Shown in pieces: positions 43,589-52,815 of a DNA stretch of 64,000 nucleotides. Source of the DNA: Parvularcula sp039818345 (GTDB taxonomy: Bacteria; Pseudomonadota; Alphaproteobacteria; Caulobacterales; Parvularculaceae). How positions within the stretch are numbered: position 1 is the first letter of the stretch; the number at the start of each line of letters is the position of its first letter. The stretch covers positions 26,888 to 90,887 of the forward strand of contig JBCBUC010000012.1 of the NCBI GenBank assembly GCA_039818345.1, given 5' to 3'. The notes under the pieces are model-generated. The model did not search any database. It worked only from the letters and a program-made list of their open reading frames with translations, and was not told where the DNA came from. Made by a program: the position numbers and the translations under genes.

Positions 43589-45487
43589 ATGGGTCCTGGA
43601 GACCAGAGGGTCAAAGAGCAGAAGTCAGGATTGCGCGGCGAACAGTGGCGCAAAGTCTTCTCGCGGCGTTACACGCTGGCCTTGTTGCTATTGGCCAGCG
43701 TTTGGAGCGTCGTGTCGATTGTTCAGTACAGGACCATTATGGCGGAGCGCAGCCGCGCCAGCGTCATCGCGATGGCCGCTGAGCAGGCCGCTCTGTCGCA
43801 GAGAATTGCCTTTCTGATTACCGACAATGATCTTGATGAACGGGGCTGCACCCGTTCGGTCGATTGTGCTGAGCTCTTCTCAACGATTGGTCGGATGCAA
43901 GACAACCACCTGATCCTCACGGGGCAAACTGCGCCCGCATCGGTCCGACCCCACCTGAAACCGCTGACGGATATCTATCAAGCCGGTGTCACTCCCTTTG
44001 CTCTTGAGGTCGATAACTTCCTCTATGCGGCCAAGAGCCTTTCAACCGGCGCGATGGAAGGCATGGACGTCGACGCCGTTAAACTGCGGGAGCGGATCAA
44101 GAGTTCAGGGATGAACACGTTGATGCAAACCCATAGCCTCTTAACAGAAGTCTTAGAGGCCGAGGCCGCTCGGTCGATCCAAGGAACGGCGTTCATTACG
44201 GCTGCGGCATGGCTCGTCTCACTCATTGTTCTAGCACTGATTTCTCAAAAGGTTTTGCGTCCGATGGCGGATCGCCTGTTTGAAACCTTCGCGGACATGG
44301 AAAAAGCAAAGCAAGAGGCGCTTCTTGCCGCAGAGACCGCTGAACGCGCTAACAGAGTGCGCGGTGAGTTCCTCAAAACAGCATCGCACGAATTGAAAAC
44401 ACCGCTTAACGCCATCATGGGGCTCGCCGAGGTCATTCGCCACGGAGAAGACAACGCTGATCGCCTTCTTTCCGAAATGTCCCATGCAAGTGATCATTTG
44501 CTCAGTATGCTCAATACCATGCTCGATTCCCACAAGATCGACGAAGGTAAACTGCAAATCACCGAGAGTGAAGTTGCGCTCGCAGATGAACTCCATGCCA
44601 TTGCGCAAATCGCTGCTGATTTCACGGAACGGAAGGGGCTGCGCTTTGAGAGCTGCTTTAACGTTCCATCGACCATCCGAGTAAAGACAGATCCTCAGCG
44701 TTTGCGGCAAGTCTGCTTGAACCTCCTCGATAATGCCGCGCGGTTTACGGAGGAGGGAGAGGTCTGTTTCAGTGGTGAGTTGGTCGACCGGTGTGGTCAG
44801 CTCAGCCTGAAGTTAGTGGTGGAAGATACCGGTGTCGGTATCGAGAAAGAAAGACTTGCACAGATTTTCGACCGTTTCTCATCGGTGGCGTCGGTGGATG
44901 ATGCGACCAGCGGGGGATTGGGTTTGGGGCTCTCTTTCACAAAAACTGTCGTGGATATGTTGGGCGGTTCGGTCGACTTGCGTTCTGAGGTCGGACAGGG
45001 AACGTGCTTTGAGCTTCTCATTCCTGTGCATGCTGTGTTCGGTAACGATGCAGGTCAGCTCCAGGATGAATCGCCAACGGTCAAACGTGTCCTGATTGTC
45101 GATGACAATATGCCAAACCGTATGGTCGCTGAAGCGATGGTGCAGTTAATGGGCGGCGAAACCGTTTTAGCCGAAGATGGCCAGCAGGCTGTTGACCGAG
45201 CTGCGTCTGAACGGTTCGATCTCATCTTAATGGATATCTCGATGCCGGTGATGGATGGGATTACGGCCACTCAAAAAATCCGAGGCTCGATGGGCCCAAA
45301 CCAATTCACACCGATCGTTGCTGTGACGGCTCACGTCGCCCAGGAAGAAGTCCCCGACCTCATCAATCGCGGTTTCCAGGCGGTCGTCCACAAGCCCATG
45401 CGGAAAAACCTCATGGAGACGATCTTTGATGAGTACACGGGTGAGCGCGGCACGAACGTCGTGTCGATAGCGGGCGGCGCTGCGTAG
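43589..45487 (+). CDS. Hybrid sensor histidine kinase with C-terminal receiver
   Basis: A 632-residue inner-membrane sensor. TM1 (~28-47) and TM2 (~200-222) enclose a ~150-residue periplasmic domain that begins MAAEQAALSQRIAFLITDN, resembling PilJ/NarX-type four-helix sensors. The HisKA box SHELKTPLNAI has His267; the ATPase has N box LLDNAARF, DTGVGI and GLGLGLS. The receiver has Asp505-Asp506, phospho-acceptor Asp549, Thr580 and Lys602. The signal and partner phosphotransferase are not evident. It is preceded by the divergent quinone oxidoreductase and followed by a gene-free 358-bp stretch. Confidence 0.9.
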   Translation: MGPGDQRVKEQKSGLRGEQWRKVFSRRYTLALLLLASVWSVVSIVQYRTIMAERSRASVIAMAAEQAALSQRIAFLITDNDLDERGCTRSVDCAELFSTIGRMQDNHLILTGQTAPASVRPHLKPLTDIYQAGVTPFALEVDNFLYAAKSLSTGAMEGMDVDAVKLRERIKSSGMNTLMQTHSLLTEVLEAEAARSIQGTAFITAAAWLVSLIVLALISQKVLRPMADRLFETFADMEKAKQEALLAAETAERANRVRGEFLKTASHELKTPLNAIMGLAEVIRHGEDNADRLLSEMSHASDHLLSMLNTMLDSHKIDEGKLQITESEVALADELHAIAQIAADFTERKGLRFESCFNVPSTIRVKTDPQRLRQVCLNLLDNAARFTEEGEVCFSGELVDRCGQLSLKLVVEDTGVGIEKERLAQIFDRFSSVASVDDATSGGLGLGLSFTKTVVDMLGGSVDLRSEVGQGTCFELLIPVHAVFGNDAGQLQDESPTVKRVLIVDDNMPNRMVAEAMVQLMGGETVLAEDGQQAVDRAASERFDLILMDISMPVMDGITATQKIRGSMGPNQFTPIVAVTAHVAQEEVPDLINRGFQAVVHKPMRKNLMETIFDEYTGERGTNVVSIAGGAA

Positions 45488-45845
45488 CTTATTTGAGCGA
45501 GGGCCAACAAAGCCCATGCACCTGTCTTTTCTTCAACATCACACGCCAGATCCGGGGACAGTTGTCTCTGAGAGCTCTCCTCGTTCTCTTAAAATTAGAT
45601 CCAAGGTGCGCCGCTTCGGGCCATCGTGGGGACGTTAGGCTGTCTCCGACCCGTTTTGAGCTCCTTCGGGATGGCGATGATGCGTGGGAAAGCGCTTTCT
45701 TGCGCCGCTGATGTCCCTAAATTTGCTCATATTTCCCAAGATCGCTAATTGTGGCGCGGATGTTGCTCCTGATGGCCTAGTCCTCCAAGACGATATGGAT
45801 CGTCTGTTGCGAGGGCCGTGAGAGATGAGGCTAGAGGGTCGCGCC
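45488..45845. other. Gene-free stretch with one perfect dyad
   Basis: The 358 bp between the histidine kinase and rcdA have no coding frame that looks like protein on either strand and no structural RNA I recognise. Near the end, AGACGAT (45788-45794) and ATCGTCT (45799-45805) are exact reverse complements with a 4-nt loop, 41 bp before the rcdA start. This may be a hairpin in the rcdA leader or an operator. Confidence 0.5.
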
Positions 45846-46364
45846 ATGATGAATGACGAGTTGCGGGTGGTCACAGCGGAAGCTGCCAGCAAAAATGTTG
45901 GGCCCTTTGTCGCCTCGAAGGTGTTCAACAGCCTGTTTGCATCCGGCATGGAGCTGGTCGAAGAGACCGCGCTTTATCTCGATGAAGATGGCAAGAACGC
46001 AGCGCGTACACTTCCTCGCCGCGAGGCGCTTAATTATGCCAGTGTTTCCATGCGCCTGACCACGCGGTTGATGCAGATCGCTTCGTGGTTGTTGGTGTTG
46101 CGGGCGGTGCGCGACGAAGAAATGTCTGAACAAGAAGCTGGCCAGGACAAGTACCGGATTGGCCAACCAGACAGCCTCCACCTGGCGGCGGAAGCTGCAT
46201 CTGGTCTGCCTGAGCGGATGCTGAGCCTGATCAACGAGACCGACACCCTTTATGCGCGGGTCGTCCGGATCGACCGCGAGCTCTTTGTGGACGAGCCGAC
46301 GGAGACTTTTGGCGATGATGCTGCCGGTCAGCTCGCCGCGCTTCGTTCTGCATTTCCGGGATAA
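45846..46364 (+). CDS. rcdA: DUF1465 protein, RcdA-type adaptor for CtrA degradation
   Basis: A 172-residue all-helical protein matching the DUF1465/RcdA family by its central VASKVFNSLFASGMELVEETALYL, RREALNYASVSMRLTTRLMQIASWLLVLRAVRDEEM stretches (residues ~22-95) and disordered acidic tail. In Caulobacter RcdA joins CpdR and PopA at ClpXP to degrade CtrA at the G1-S change. The start at 45846 has AGAGGG 5-6 nt upstream; the adjacent ATG at 45849 is also possible. No other ctrA-pathway gene is directly next to it, although divK and pleD are in the window. Confidence 0.85.
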   Translation: MMNDELRVVTAEAASKNVGPFVASKVFNSLFASGMELVEETALYLDEDGKNAARTLPRREALNYASVSMRLTTRLMQIASWLLVLRAVRDEEMSEQEAGQDKYRIGQPDSLHLAAEAASGLPERMLSLINETDTLYARVVRIDRELFVDEPTETFGDDAAGQLAALRSAFPG

Positions 46365-46454
46365 TCTGCACGTCCCGCCGCATGGACGGCATGCACCGTG
46401 CCATGCTTTAGTCCTCCCAAAAGGCCAACCTGAGAAGGCCAGGAGGACGTTCAA

Positions 46455-47642
46455 ATGACTGATGCCCTTGAAACATTCCGCCAGGAGACCCGTGCCTGGT
46501 TGGAGGAGAACTGCCCAGAAGGCATGCGCGGTGACTACAGCACCGACGATGCATGCTGGGGCGGTCGCAATTGGACTTTCAAATCGGAAGACCAAAAAGT
46601 TTGGCTCGAGCGCATGGGCGCGAAGGGCTGGACCGTGCCAACATGGCCGAAGGAATATGGCGGCGGCGGTCTCACCAAGGAGGAAAACAAGGTCCTTCGT
46701 GAGGAGATGCAGCGCATCAAGGCAAAGCCGGCGCATGAGAACTTCGGCATCACCATGCTTGGGCCAGCCCTTCTTCATTTTGGTACGCACGAGCAGAAGC
46801 TGCGGTTCTTGCCACCGATTGCGCGCGGTGAGATCCGTTGGTGCCAAGGTTACTCAGAGCCAGGCTCTGGGTCTGACCTTGCCAGCCTCAAAACCAAAGC
46901 TGAGGACAAAGGTGATCATTGGCTGATCAATGGCCAGAAAGTCTGGACATCGTATGCTGATCACTGCGACTGGATCTTCTGCCTCGTGCGCACCGATGCT
47001 TCGGGACCAAAGCACCATGGTATCAGCTTCATGCTGTTTGACATGGCATCCGAAGGTGTTTCGACCCGGCCGATCAAACTGATCTCGGGCCGATCACCGT
47101 TCTGCGAGACCTTCCTTGATAATGTGAAAGTGCCGAAGGACGGTGAAGAGATCGTCGGTGAACTGCATGAGGGCTGGAAGGTGGCAACCTACCTCCTGAC
47201 CCATGAGCGGGAGATGATCTCGGGCATGAGCATGTCAGGCACCCGTCTGATCGGTCAAATCGCTGCCCAAGAATTGGGTACGGACGAGCGCGGCCAGGTC
47301 GCCGACGGTATGCTCCGTGCACGTGCTTCGGAATGTGATGTCGATGGCTGGGCTTATCAGACCCTCCTTCGGTCGGTGAATGATAAGGCCAAGCAAGGGG
47401 TCTCTCTCGGCGCGGCGTCATCGATGCTCAAATATTACGGCACCGAGCTCAATAAGCGTCGGATGGAGCTGATGATGGATATCGGCGGTTCCGACGAACT
47501 TGAGTGGGAAGACGATCGCACCAATGATGGTGAACGGGCCCGCATGTGGCTCCGGACTCGGGCAAACTCGATCGAGGGCGGCACATCCGAAGTGCAGCTC
47601 AACATCATTGCCAAACGGATCCTGGAGTTGCCGAGCTCTTAG
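46455..47642 (+). CDS. Acyl-CoA dehydrogenase, heteromeric (FadE/ChsE-like) type
   Basis: A 395-residue FAD enzyme predicted to oxidise an acyl-CoA. It has the N-terminal GWTVPTWPKEYGGGGLTKEEN segment, the FAD/substrate block RWCQGYSEPGSGSDLASLKTKAE, and a C-terminal SIEGGTSEVQLNIIAKRILELP. The last replaces the usual YEGT, so the catalytic Glu is not where it is in typical ACADs. Such sequences are one half of alpha2beta2 dehydrogenases of steroid side-chain breakdown; the next gene could be the other half. A terminator follows 20 bp after the stop. Confidence 0.88.
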   Translation: MTDALETFRQETRAWLEENCPEGMRGDYSTDDACWGGRNWTFKSEDQKVWLERMGAKGWTVPTWPKEYGGGGLTKEENKVLREEMQRIKAKPAHENFGITMLGPALLHFGTHEQKLRFLPPIARGEIRWCQGYSEPGSGSDLASLKTKAEDKGDHWLINGQKVWTSYADHCDWIFCLVRTDASGPKHHGISFMLFDMASEGVSTRPIKLISGRSPFCETFLDNVKVPKDGEEIVGELHEGWKVATYLLTHEREMISGMSMSGTRLIGQIAAQELGTDERGQVADGMLRARASECDVDGWAYQTLLRSVNDKAKQGVSLGAASSMLKYYGTELNKRRMELMMDIGGSDELEWEDDRTNDGERARMWLRTRANSIEGGTSEVQLNIIAKRILELPSS

Positions 47643-47661
47643 TTCGGATAGCTTAGAGTAC

Positions 47662-47689
47662 GGAAAAGCCAGGATTTTCTGGCTTTTCC
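47662..47689 (+). terminator. Hairpin terminator between the two acyl-CoA dehydrogenases
   Basis: GGAAAAGCCAG (47662-47672) pairs perfectly with CTGGCTTTTCC (47679-47689) around a 6-nt loop; the right arm includes four T residues and is followed by TCTTTAT. The long A/T-flanked stem is self-complementary in both directions. It would reduce read-through from the first dehydrogenase gene to the second. Confidence 0.75.
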
Positions 47690-47835
47690 TCTTTATCGGC
47701 CCGTCGGAAATTCGGTTGTCCGTGCGCTCAACTACGAGCGCGCTGGAACAGCCGCTTTCCCTTGCCTATTTGAACTGGCAGGGTATCCAATAAATTGACA
47801 CGGCTTACGCCAATATCTGACGTCGAGGAGACGCT

Positions 47836-48975
47836 ATGCCGCTTGTGTTGAGCGAAGAGCAGCAAATGCTGCAGGAAACCGCCCGCAATTTTGCTGAAGA
47901 GAAAAGCCCCATTTCCGCCTTCCGGCGCATTCGTGACGAGGACGTCGAGGGAAGCTTTGACCGTGACCTCTGGGCCCAGATGGCTGAGCTTGGCTTTGCC
48001 GGTATTTTGGTGCCCGAAGAGCATGGTGGCTCGGACTTTGGTTATGTTGGTGCAGGACTTGTTGCCCAGGAACTGGGCCGCACGCTGACGGCAAGTCCCT
48101 ATCTTGCCACCGCGATCATGGCAGCAACGGGGCTCACAAAGCTTGGGACCGACGATCAAAAGGCAAAGTTCTTGCCGAAGATCGCCGCGGGTGAAACGAT
48201 CTTTGCGGTCGCTAGCGACGAAGCCCGCAAGCACACACCTAACCACGTGACGATGAAAGCTGAGCGTTCAGGCAATGGTTTCAAACTCTCGGGCGAGAAA
48301 GCGTTTGTTGCTGAAGGAACGTCAGCGGATCAATTGATTGTTGCTGCACGCACATCGGGTGCTGAGGATGATCACGAGGGCGTCACCCTTTTCCTCGTTG
48401 ACGCCAACGCTGCTGGTGTCACGCGTGACCGTATGCGGACCGTGGATGACCGCGCCCATGCCCGCATCACGCTCGATAACGTCGAGGTCGATGGCGATGC
48501 GGTTCTGGGTCAGGTCGACCAGGGTCTTCAAGGTCTTGAGATGATCCTGAACGCCGGTCGCGCGGGCCTGGCCTCCGAAATGGCTGGCGCCTCGGAGGCG
48601 GCTTTCACGATGACGCTGGATTACCTCAAGCAGCGTGAACAATTCGGTAGCCGGATCGGTAGCTTCCAAGCGCTGCAACATCGTGCAGCTCATCTTTACA
48701 CGGAGATTGAGATCGCCAAGGCCGTCGCGCACCAAGCGCTCGATGAGCTTGATAGCGATATTGCTGGTTCTGCGTCGGCGGTCAGCCTGGCCAAAGCGAA
48801 AATCGGTCAGGTCGCGCGTCTAGCTGCCAACGAGGCTGTGCAGATGCATGGCGGCATCGGCATGACCGATGATTACGACGTCGGCTTCTTCATGAAGCGC
48901 GTTCGTGTCGCCAATGAGATGTTTGGCGACAGTGATTTTCACAAAAACCGCCTCGCAGCGGTTCTGCAATACTAG
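47836..48975 (+). CDS. Acyl-CoA dehydrogenase, second paralogue
   Basis: A 379-residue acyl-CoA dehydrogenase-fold protein with the N-terminal LSEEQQMLQETARNFAEE, LGFAGILVPEEHGGSDFGYVG, and C-terminal QMHGGIGMTDDYDVGFFMKRVR. The middle domain lacks the strong GSD signature of full-length ACADs and the C-terminus has no YEGT, in line with the partner subunit of heteromeric enzymes. It precedes the thiolase gene by 9 bp and both are surely co-expressed. The substrate is unknown. Confidence 0.87.
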   Translation: MPLVLSEEQQMLQETARNFAEEKSPISAFRRIRDEDVEGSFDRDLWAQMAELGFAGILVPEEHGGSDFGYVGAGLVAQELGRTLTASPYLATAIMAATGLTKLGTDDQKAKFLPKIAAGETIFAVASDEARKHTPNHVTMKAERSGNGFKLSGEKAFVAEGTSADQLIVAARTSGAEDDHEGVTLFLVDANAAGVTRDRMRTVDDRAHARITLDNVEVDGDAVLGQVDQGLQGLEMILNAGRAGLASEMAGASEAAFTMTLDYLKQREQFGSRIGSFQALQHRAAHLYTEIEIAKAVAHQALDELDSDIAGSASAVSLAKAKIGQVARLAANEAVQMHGGIGMTDDYDVGFFMKRVRVANEMFGDSDFHKNRLAAVLQY

Positions 48976-48984
48976 GAGAAGAAG

Positions 48985-50184
48985 ATGAGAGAAGCAGTCA
49001 TCGTCTCGGCGGCTCGGACGCCAATTGGTAAGGCCTATCGCGGTGCCTTCAACATGACCGGCGCAGTGGCTCTTGCGGGACACGCTGTCAAACACGCCGT
49101 GGAGCGTGCTGGCGTTGCTCCTGACACGATCGATGATTGTGTCATCGGGGAAGCCATGCAGCTGCGCACCGGCGGCATGAATCTGGGGCGTCAGGCTGCG
49201 CTCCGCGCGGGCCTAGGCTTTGATGTGCCGGGTACGACGCTTGACCGCCAATGCGGCTCCGGCATGGCAGCGATTTCCACCGCGGCCAAGCAGGTCATCG
49301 TCGATAACATGACAACGGTTGTTGCGGGCGGTGTTGAATCGATTTCCACCAACCAAACACCTGACGCTCAGATCGTGTTTCCCGATCCTTGGCTGATGGA
49401 AAATATTCCTGACACGTATATGCCAATGATCGAGACGGCGGAAATTGTCGCCGAGCGCTATGGCGTGAGCCGCGATGCACAGGACGAGTACGCCTACAAT
49501 TCGCAGATGCGTACTCATGAGGCACAACAAGCTGGTTTCTATAAGGACGAAATTGTCCCCATGACCAGCACCATGCAGCGCAAGAACAAAGAGACCGGTG
49601 AAGTCTCTGAACTCGACGTCACGCTGGAAAAGGATGAGGGTAACCGTCCAGAGACCACGCTAGAAGGGCTCAAGGGCCTGCAGCCGGTCTATAAGAATGG
49701 CCGGGTCATCAAAGAGGGCAAGCACATCACGGCCGGCAATGCGAGCCAGCTGTCTGATGGTGCGGGCGCTGTTGTTGTGATGGAAGCGACGGCTGCTGAG
49801 AAGGCTGGGCTTCAGCCGCTTGGCCGTTACGTCGGTTTTGCGGCGGCGGGCACCAATCCCGACGAAATGGGTATTGGTCCTGTCTTTGCGGTACCAAAGC
49901 TTCTGGAACGCAATGGCCTCAAGGTCGATGATATTGGTCTTTGGGAGCTCAACGAAGCGTTTGCGAGCCAGGTCCTTTACTGCCGCGATAAATTGGGCAT
50001 TCCTGATGAGCGTCTTAACATCGACGGCGGCGCGATCTCGATCGGGCATCCTTACGGTATGTCGGGTGCACGGATGACCATGCATGCGCTCCTGGCCGGT
50101 AAGCGCGTTGGTGCGAAATACGTCGTCGTCACCATGTGCGTGGGCGGTGGACAAGGGGCTGCTGGACTTTTCGAAGTCTACTGA
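48985..50184 (+). CDS. Acetyl-CoA acetyltransferase (thiolase)
   Basis: A 399-residue thiolase of the FadA/degradative type. Active-site residues are present: Cys90 (LDRQCGSGMAA), His355 (ISIGHPYGMSGAR) and Cys385 (TMCVGGGQGAAGLFEVY). It is placed after two acyl-CoA dehydrogenases, so it probably performs the final thiolytic cleavage in the same beta-oxidation route. AGGAGAAG precedes the ATG. Confidence 0.95.
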   Translation: MREAVIVSAARTPIGKAYRGAFNMTGAVALAGHAVKHAVERAGVAPDTIDDCVIGEAMQLRTGGMNLGRQAALRAGLGFDVPGTTLDRQCGSGMAAISTAAKQVIVDNMTTVVAGGVESISTNQTPDAQIVFPDPWLMENIPDTYMPMIETAEIVAERYGVSRDAQDEYAYNSQMRTHEAQQAGFYKDEIVPMTSTMQRKNKETGEVSELDVTLEKDEGNRPETTLEGLKGLQPVYKNGRVIKEGKHITAGNASQLSDGAGAVVVMEATAAEKAGLQPLGRYVGFAAAGTNPDEMGIGPVFAVPKLLERNGLKVDDIGLWELNEAFASQVLYCRDKLGIPDERLNIDGGAISIGHPYGMSGARMTMHALLAGKRVGAKYVVVTMCVGGGQGAAGLFEVY

Positions 50185-50202
50185 TCGAAACTACCGTGCG
50201 GG

Positions 50203-51147
50203 TCAGGTAACACGCCCGATCCGCACGACTTCGCCTTCCTTCGCCGGCTCCGCGTTCCGTTCTCGGACAATCAAGCGCCCGGTCACCGGTAAGCCGCGGA
50301 CATAAAGACCATCAGGGGTCGCGGCCACCACTTCGACGGGGACAGTCACGACGACGCCCGTCGGTCCGTCGCCCGACACCATTTGAACGCTCATGCCCTT
50401 GCCGGGCACCATGAGAAGGGCGTTTTGCGGAACCACGGCGGCCTCGACTTGGAGCGTGCGGATCTCAATGGTCGCGCTGTCACCGACATTGATCCCGGTC
50501 ACATCGTCCGTATGAATTTCAAGGGCCCGCGTGCCTTCTGACGCCAAGCCGCCGCTCGCTTCGACATAATGCACCCGGCCGCCGCGTCGTTCTCCGTCGA
50601 TGGCGACCTCGGCTCTATCGCCCGCTGCAATCGTGAAGGCCTCATGCGGCCTGACTTCGGTCTGGACCACGATCGATGAGGTATCGACGACCGAGCCGCA
50701 ATTGCTGCCGCTGGCTAAGGACGAGCCCGGTTGAGCAGCCAGCGTCTGGACCCGCCCATTAATGGGCGTGGTGAGAGCAACGATCGCGCGGCTGCCATTG
50801 TAGCGCAGCTCACAGATGGTTTGACCAGCAACGACTTGCTCACCCAGCCTCACCGGTACGCGGACCACGCGCGCGTTCTCCGCAACACGCAAGGTCACTT
50901 CCCGCTCTGGCAGGGCTTGCCCACTAAATTGAAGTGCACGCTCGCGTGCTTCTCCGGCCACCACGGTCACCGCAACGGACGTGTAATAGGTCGGCGGTTC
51001 TTTGGGTTCGGGCGCAGGTGCGAGAAGTGTTTCGATATGGAGCGCCGCGACAATCGTGAGCACCACCAAGGGACCATAGGAGGTGAGCGCCGAGAGGAGG
51101 GCGTTGGACTTCGGCTCCAAGTCTGGTTGCTCGTCAGCCGATGTCAT
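50203..51147 (-). CDS. Orphan membrane-fusion (HlyD/RND adaptor) protein
   Basis: A 314-residue protein with a single N-terminal membrane helix (SYGPLVVLTIVAALHIETLL) and then a periplasmic body. RERALQFSGQALPEREVTLRVAENARVVRVPVRLGEQVVAGQTICEL resembles the lipoyl half-motif of adaptor proteins over residues ~70-120, and IDGERRGGRVHYVEASGG, HTDDVTGINVGDSATIEI follow the usual beta-barrel pattern. No RND pump or outer-membrane channel gene is adjacent. It lies in a minus-strand pair with the DUF2147 gene, 15 bp apart. Confidence 0.75.
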   Translation of the reverse strand: MTSADEQPDLEPKSNALLSALTSYGPLVVLTIVAALHIETLLAPAPEPKEPPTYYTSVAVTVVAGEARERALQFSGQALPEREVTLRVAENARVVRVPVRLGEQVVAGQTICELRYNGSRAIVALTTPINGRVQTLAAQPGSSLASGSNCGSVVDTSSIVVQTEVRPHEAFTIAAGDRAEVAIDGERRGGRVHYVEASGGLASEGTRALEIHTDDVTGINVGDSATIEIRTLQVEAAVVPQNALLMVPGKGMSVQMVSGDGPTGVVVTVPVEVVAATPDGLYVRGLPVTGRLIVRERNAEPAKEGEVVRIGRVT

Positions 51148-51162
51148 TGAACCTCGCTCTTG

Positions 51163-51654
51163 TTAAAGCGAGGCCATGTCCTCGCTATGCTCCTGCGCAT
51201 CCGTCACACGTTGTTGATTTTTCTCAGAAGCTCGATGCCAAATCAGAGTCTTACAAATCGGGCCTAAGCAACCCGAAACCGATAAGGCATCATTTGAAAT
51301 AAGTTCGATGCGTGCGCGATAGGTCCGCCCGTCTTCGGGATTGTAGATGCTGCCTTTTTGCCAGCATCCCCCCTCATTGGTCTTGAAACCACTCAGCAAA
51401 CTCATGCCGACAATCGGCCGATCACGTAGGGACCGATCGCGATTGTTGCTGTCATAAGCCTCGGATGCCGACGCCTCCGGGCTCAGCCAACGGACAACGC
51501 CGCAGGGCGTTCCGTTACCGCAGTCCTCGATCGTGATGATGGAGCTGCGGTCATCGGTGTACCAGTCCCCCGCGACGTCGAGGTCAGCAGCGTGGGCACC
51601 CAGCATCGGGCCGAAGATCAAAAAGATGGCGCTCCAAAGTCCCCATGCGCGCAT
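51163..51654 (-). CDS. Exported DUF2147 protein
   Basis: A 163-residue protein with a signal peptide (MRAWGLWSAIFLIFGPMLGAHA). The mature part shows the DUF2147 pattern: DVAGDWYTDDRSSIITIEDCGNGTPCGVVRWL, a GMSLLSGFKTNEGGCWQKGSIYNPEDGRTYRA block, and LSVSGCLGPICKTLIWHRA. Cysteine pairs may form disulphides in the periplasm. The family is a lipocalin-like beta-barrel of unknown role. It is upstream of the adaptor gene on the same strand. Confidence 0.85.
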   Translation of the reverse strand: MRAWGLWSAIFLIFGPMLGAHAADLDVAGDWYTDDRSSIITIEDCGNGTPCGVVRWLSPEASASEAYDSNNRDRSLRDRPIVGMSLLSGFKTNEGGCWQKGSIYNPEDGRTYRARIELISNDALSVSGCLGPICKTLIWHRASEKNQQRVTDAQEHSEDMASL

Positions 51655-51855
51655 AGTAGCCGTCCAAAATCCCTCATTCTAAATGTGGCGTGACTTCGCC
51701 TGCGTCCGCAAGTCACATCTGGCCTGCTCCACCTCACTATTCCGTAAAACATGGTGAAGGCATTGAACCGGCTTCGCGATTGCTGGCGCTGTGAAGTCGC
51801 TCTTGCTAGGCGAAGCCCTCTCGCTCAGTCCGGCGGGAGTGAAGGAGAGACGATC

Positions 51856-52758
51856 GTGAGCACCGATGACATGACCGGCAGAGTGAAGCTGGCCGTCCAA
51901 AAGAAGGGACGCTTGGCTGATGACACGTTTGAACTGCTCAAACGCTGCGGTTTGTCGGTCAGCCAATCGAAAAGCCGTCTTTATGCGCGGATATCGGAAC
52001 TGCCGATCGATCTTCTTTTGGTGAGAGACGATGACATTCCGGCATTGGTGGCAAGTGGCGCGAGCGATCTTGGTATTGTCGGCGGCAATGTTTATGAAGA
52101 GGAGCGCCGTGCCGGTCGGTTGAAAGACCGTGTGCCGATGGTTACCGAGCTTGGGTTTTCGCGCTGCCGCCTCTGTATCGCTGTCCCTAAAGAGCTTGAG
52201 TATCGCACGCCCGTTGATTTGAGTGGGCTGAAGATTGCGACGTCTTACCCAGCGCTCACCGATCATTGGCTAGCGGAAGAAGGGGTCAAAGGCGCTGAAT
52301 CAGTGATCATGAATGGTGCCCATGAGATTGCGCCCCGCCTCGGCGTTGCTGACGCTGTTTGTGATATCGTTTCGACTGGCGCGACGCTAGAGAGTAATGG
52401 CCTTGTCGTGGCGGAGACCATTTATCAGTCTCAGGCTCTTTTAATCGGTGGCGACCTCTCAGCCGCGCCTGAAAAAGCAAAGACAGCGAAAGCGCTCCGC
52501 CTACGTATCGAAGGCGTAGAGCGGAGCCGTGATGCCAAATACGTCATGCTCAACGCACCGCGTGCCGCGCTTGATGAGATCACCGCCGTTCTACCCGCGG
52601 CCGAACGCCCAACCATCCTCGAGCTAGCAGGAGAGGGCGACATGGTTGCGGTGCATACCGTTTGCCAAGAAGCAGTGGTGTGGGAGATGCTTGAAGAGCT
52701 CAAAGCGCTTGGTGCGAGCGCTATTCTCGTTCTCGACATCGATAAAATGCTGGCATGA
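51856..52758 (+). CDS. hisG: ATP phosphoribosyltransferase, long form
   Basis: First step of histidine synthesis. The 300-residue product is the long, self-regulated form with a C-terminal ACT-like domain (EGVERSRDAKYVMLNAPRAAL, then LKALGASAILVLDIDKML), so HisZ is not needed. Conserved blocks include KLAVQKKGRLADDTFELLKRCG, ASDLGIVGGNVYEEE and CDIVSTGATLESNGL. The GTG at 51856 has GAAGGAGAGA upstream. The gene ends 57 bp ahead of the interrupted tRNA-Thr. Confidence 0.95.
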   Translation: MSTDDMTGRVKLAVQKKGRLADDTFELLKRCGLSVSQSKSRLYARISELPIDLLLVRDDDIPALVASGASDLGIVGGNVYEEERRAGRLKDRVPMVTELGFSRCRLCIAVPKELEYRTPVDLSGLKIATSYPALTDHWLAEEGVKGAESVIMNGAHEIAPRLGVADAVCDIVSTGATLESNGLVVAETIYQSQALLIGGDLSAAPEKAKTAKALRLRIEGVERSRDAKYVMLNAPRAALDEITAVLPAAERPTILELAGEGDMVAVHTVCQEAVVWEMLEELKALGASAILVLDIDKMLA

Positions 52759-52815
52759 ACGGTAAAGCTAAGCGTTGACGCAGCCGCAATCCGCCGCCAT
52801 GAGACCCGCTCCTAA

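Noticed and set aside
45831..46847. 338-codon minus-strand frame across rcdA and the first acyl-CoA dehydrogenase
   Set aside because: It covers two real genes on the other strand, has no ribosome site and no recognisable domain.
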